Shown: positions 5,525-5,631 of the stretch, piece after piece
How the letters are laid out: every line of letters starts with the position of its first letter
Position numbering within the stretch: the first letter of the stretch is position 1
NCBI GenBank assembly: GCA_030622395.1
Contig: JAUXGF010000220.1
Location: 1 to 5,631 of the forward strand
Source of the DNA: Calditrichaceae bacterium
GTDB taxonomy: Bacteria > Calditrichota > Calditrichia > Calditrichales > Calditrichaceae
Direction of reading: 5' to 3'
DNA length: 5,631 bases
Notes under the pieces: model-generated
The model's input: only the letters and a program-made list of their open reading frames with translations
What the model was told of the DNA's origin: nothing
Databases searched by the model: none
Translations under genes and position numbers: made by a program

Positions 5525-5560
5525 AATATAATTAAATATGTTTTAACATCAAAACGTTTT
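5525..5560 (-). promoter_or_regulatory. candidate promoter and operator of the toxin-antitoxin pair
   Basis: On the minus strand TTGATG (5547-5552, four of six) is 16 bases from TATATT (5525-5530, five of six). Counting from the -10, +1 falls on 5518, the A of the first antitoxin ATG. Three AAAAC/GTTTT half-sites overlap or abut the -35: GTTTT at 5540-5544, AAAAC at 5551-5555 and GTTTT at 5556-5560, the last two forming the perfect palindrome AAAACGTTTT. Ribbon-helix-helix antitoxins commonly repress their own promoters by binding such repeated half-sites. No other clear feature is seen from 5561 to the window end. Confidence 0.4.
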
Positions 5561-5631
5561 ACTGTCTAATTGTAATAAATTTAAAAACAGATACCTATTA
5601 TGATTCTGTTTATTAAATGAAATGATTAATA

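Noticed and set aside
4880..5560. Integron gene cassettes, suggested by a toxin pair and an acetyltransferase side by side
   Set aside because: No paired RYYYAAC/GTTRRRY core sites with the usual attC layout are visible around these genes.

Overview
The window looks like chromosome from an uncultured or environmental member of the Bacteroidota/Chlorobiota (FCB) superphylum, with Ignavibacteria-, Calditrichota- or Cloacimonadota-like lineages the best guess. The strongest evidence is a secreted protease that ends in a type IX secretion (T9SS) sorting domain with the NYPNPFNP signature and a C-terminal KMIFAR; this tail is largely confined to those phyla. The DNA is AT-rich, and three starts are marked by recognisable purine-rich Shine-Dalgarno sites, so start choice can be judged here. 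The phylum assignment is inferred from one protein family and is not proven.

Layout from left to right. Positions 3-77 may be the last codons of a plus-strand gene cut by the window edge. A hairpin follows, then a minus-strand amino-acid dehydrogenase of the Glu/Leu/Phe/Val family (129-1451) with leucine-dehydrogenase-like motifs. A 432-bp divergent intergenic region (1452-1883) holds a candidate promoter for each flanking gene, short direct repeats, and a block resembling dispersed intergenic repeats. Next is a plus-strand exported papain-family (C1) protease with a lectin-like domain and a T9SS tail (1929-3560), closed by a strong terminator. A minus-strand tRNA-Asn(GTT), with its own promoter and terminator, converges on it.

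The right-hand part (4052-5518) is all on the minus strand and reads as accessory DNA, visibly more AT-rich than the two large genes. It holds a two-domain GNAT acetyltransferase, a 51-codon open stretch that looks like the surviving C-terminus of a lost gene, and a type II toxin-antitoxin pair (CopG-like ribbon-helix-helix antitoxin, then RelE/ParE-like toxin) overlapping by 14 bp.

The genes do not form one pathway. The dehydrogenase is cytoplasmic amino-acid metabolism and the protease is an export product that would release peptides or amino acids outside the cell. A nutritional link between these divergent neighbours is possible but unproven. The most unusual points are the predicted leaderless start and overlapping operator of the antitoxin, the gene remnant in frame behind the toxin, and the protease that goes from signal peptide to catalytic domain with no visible propeptide. 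I found no CRISPR array, insertion sequence, integron site or clearly new multi-gene system.
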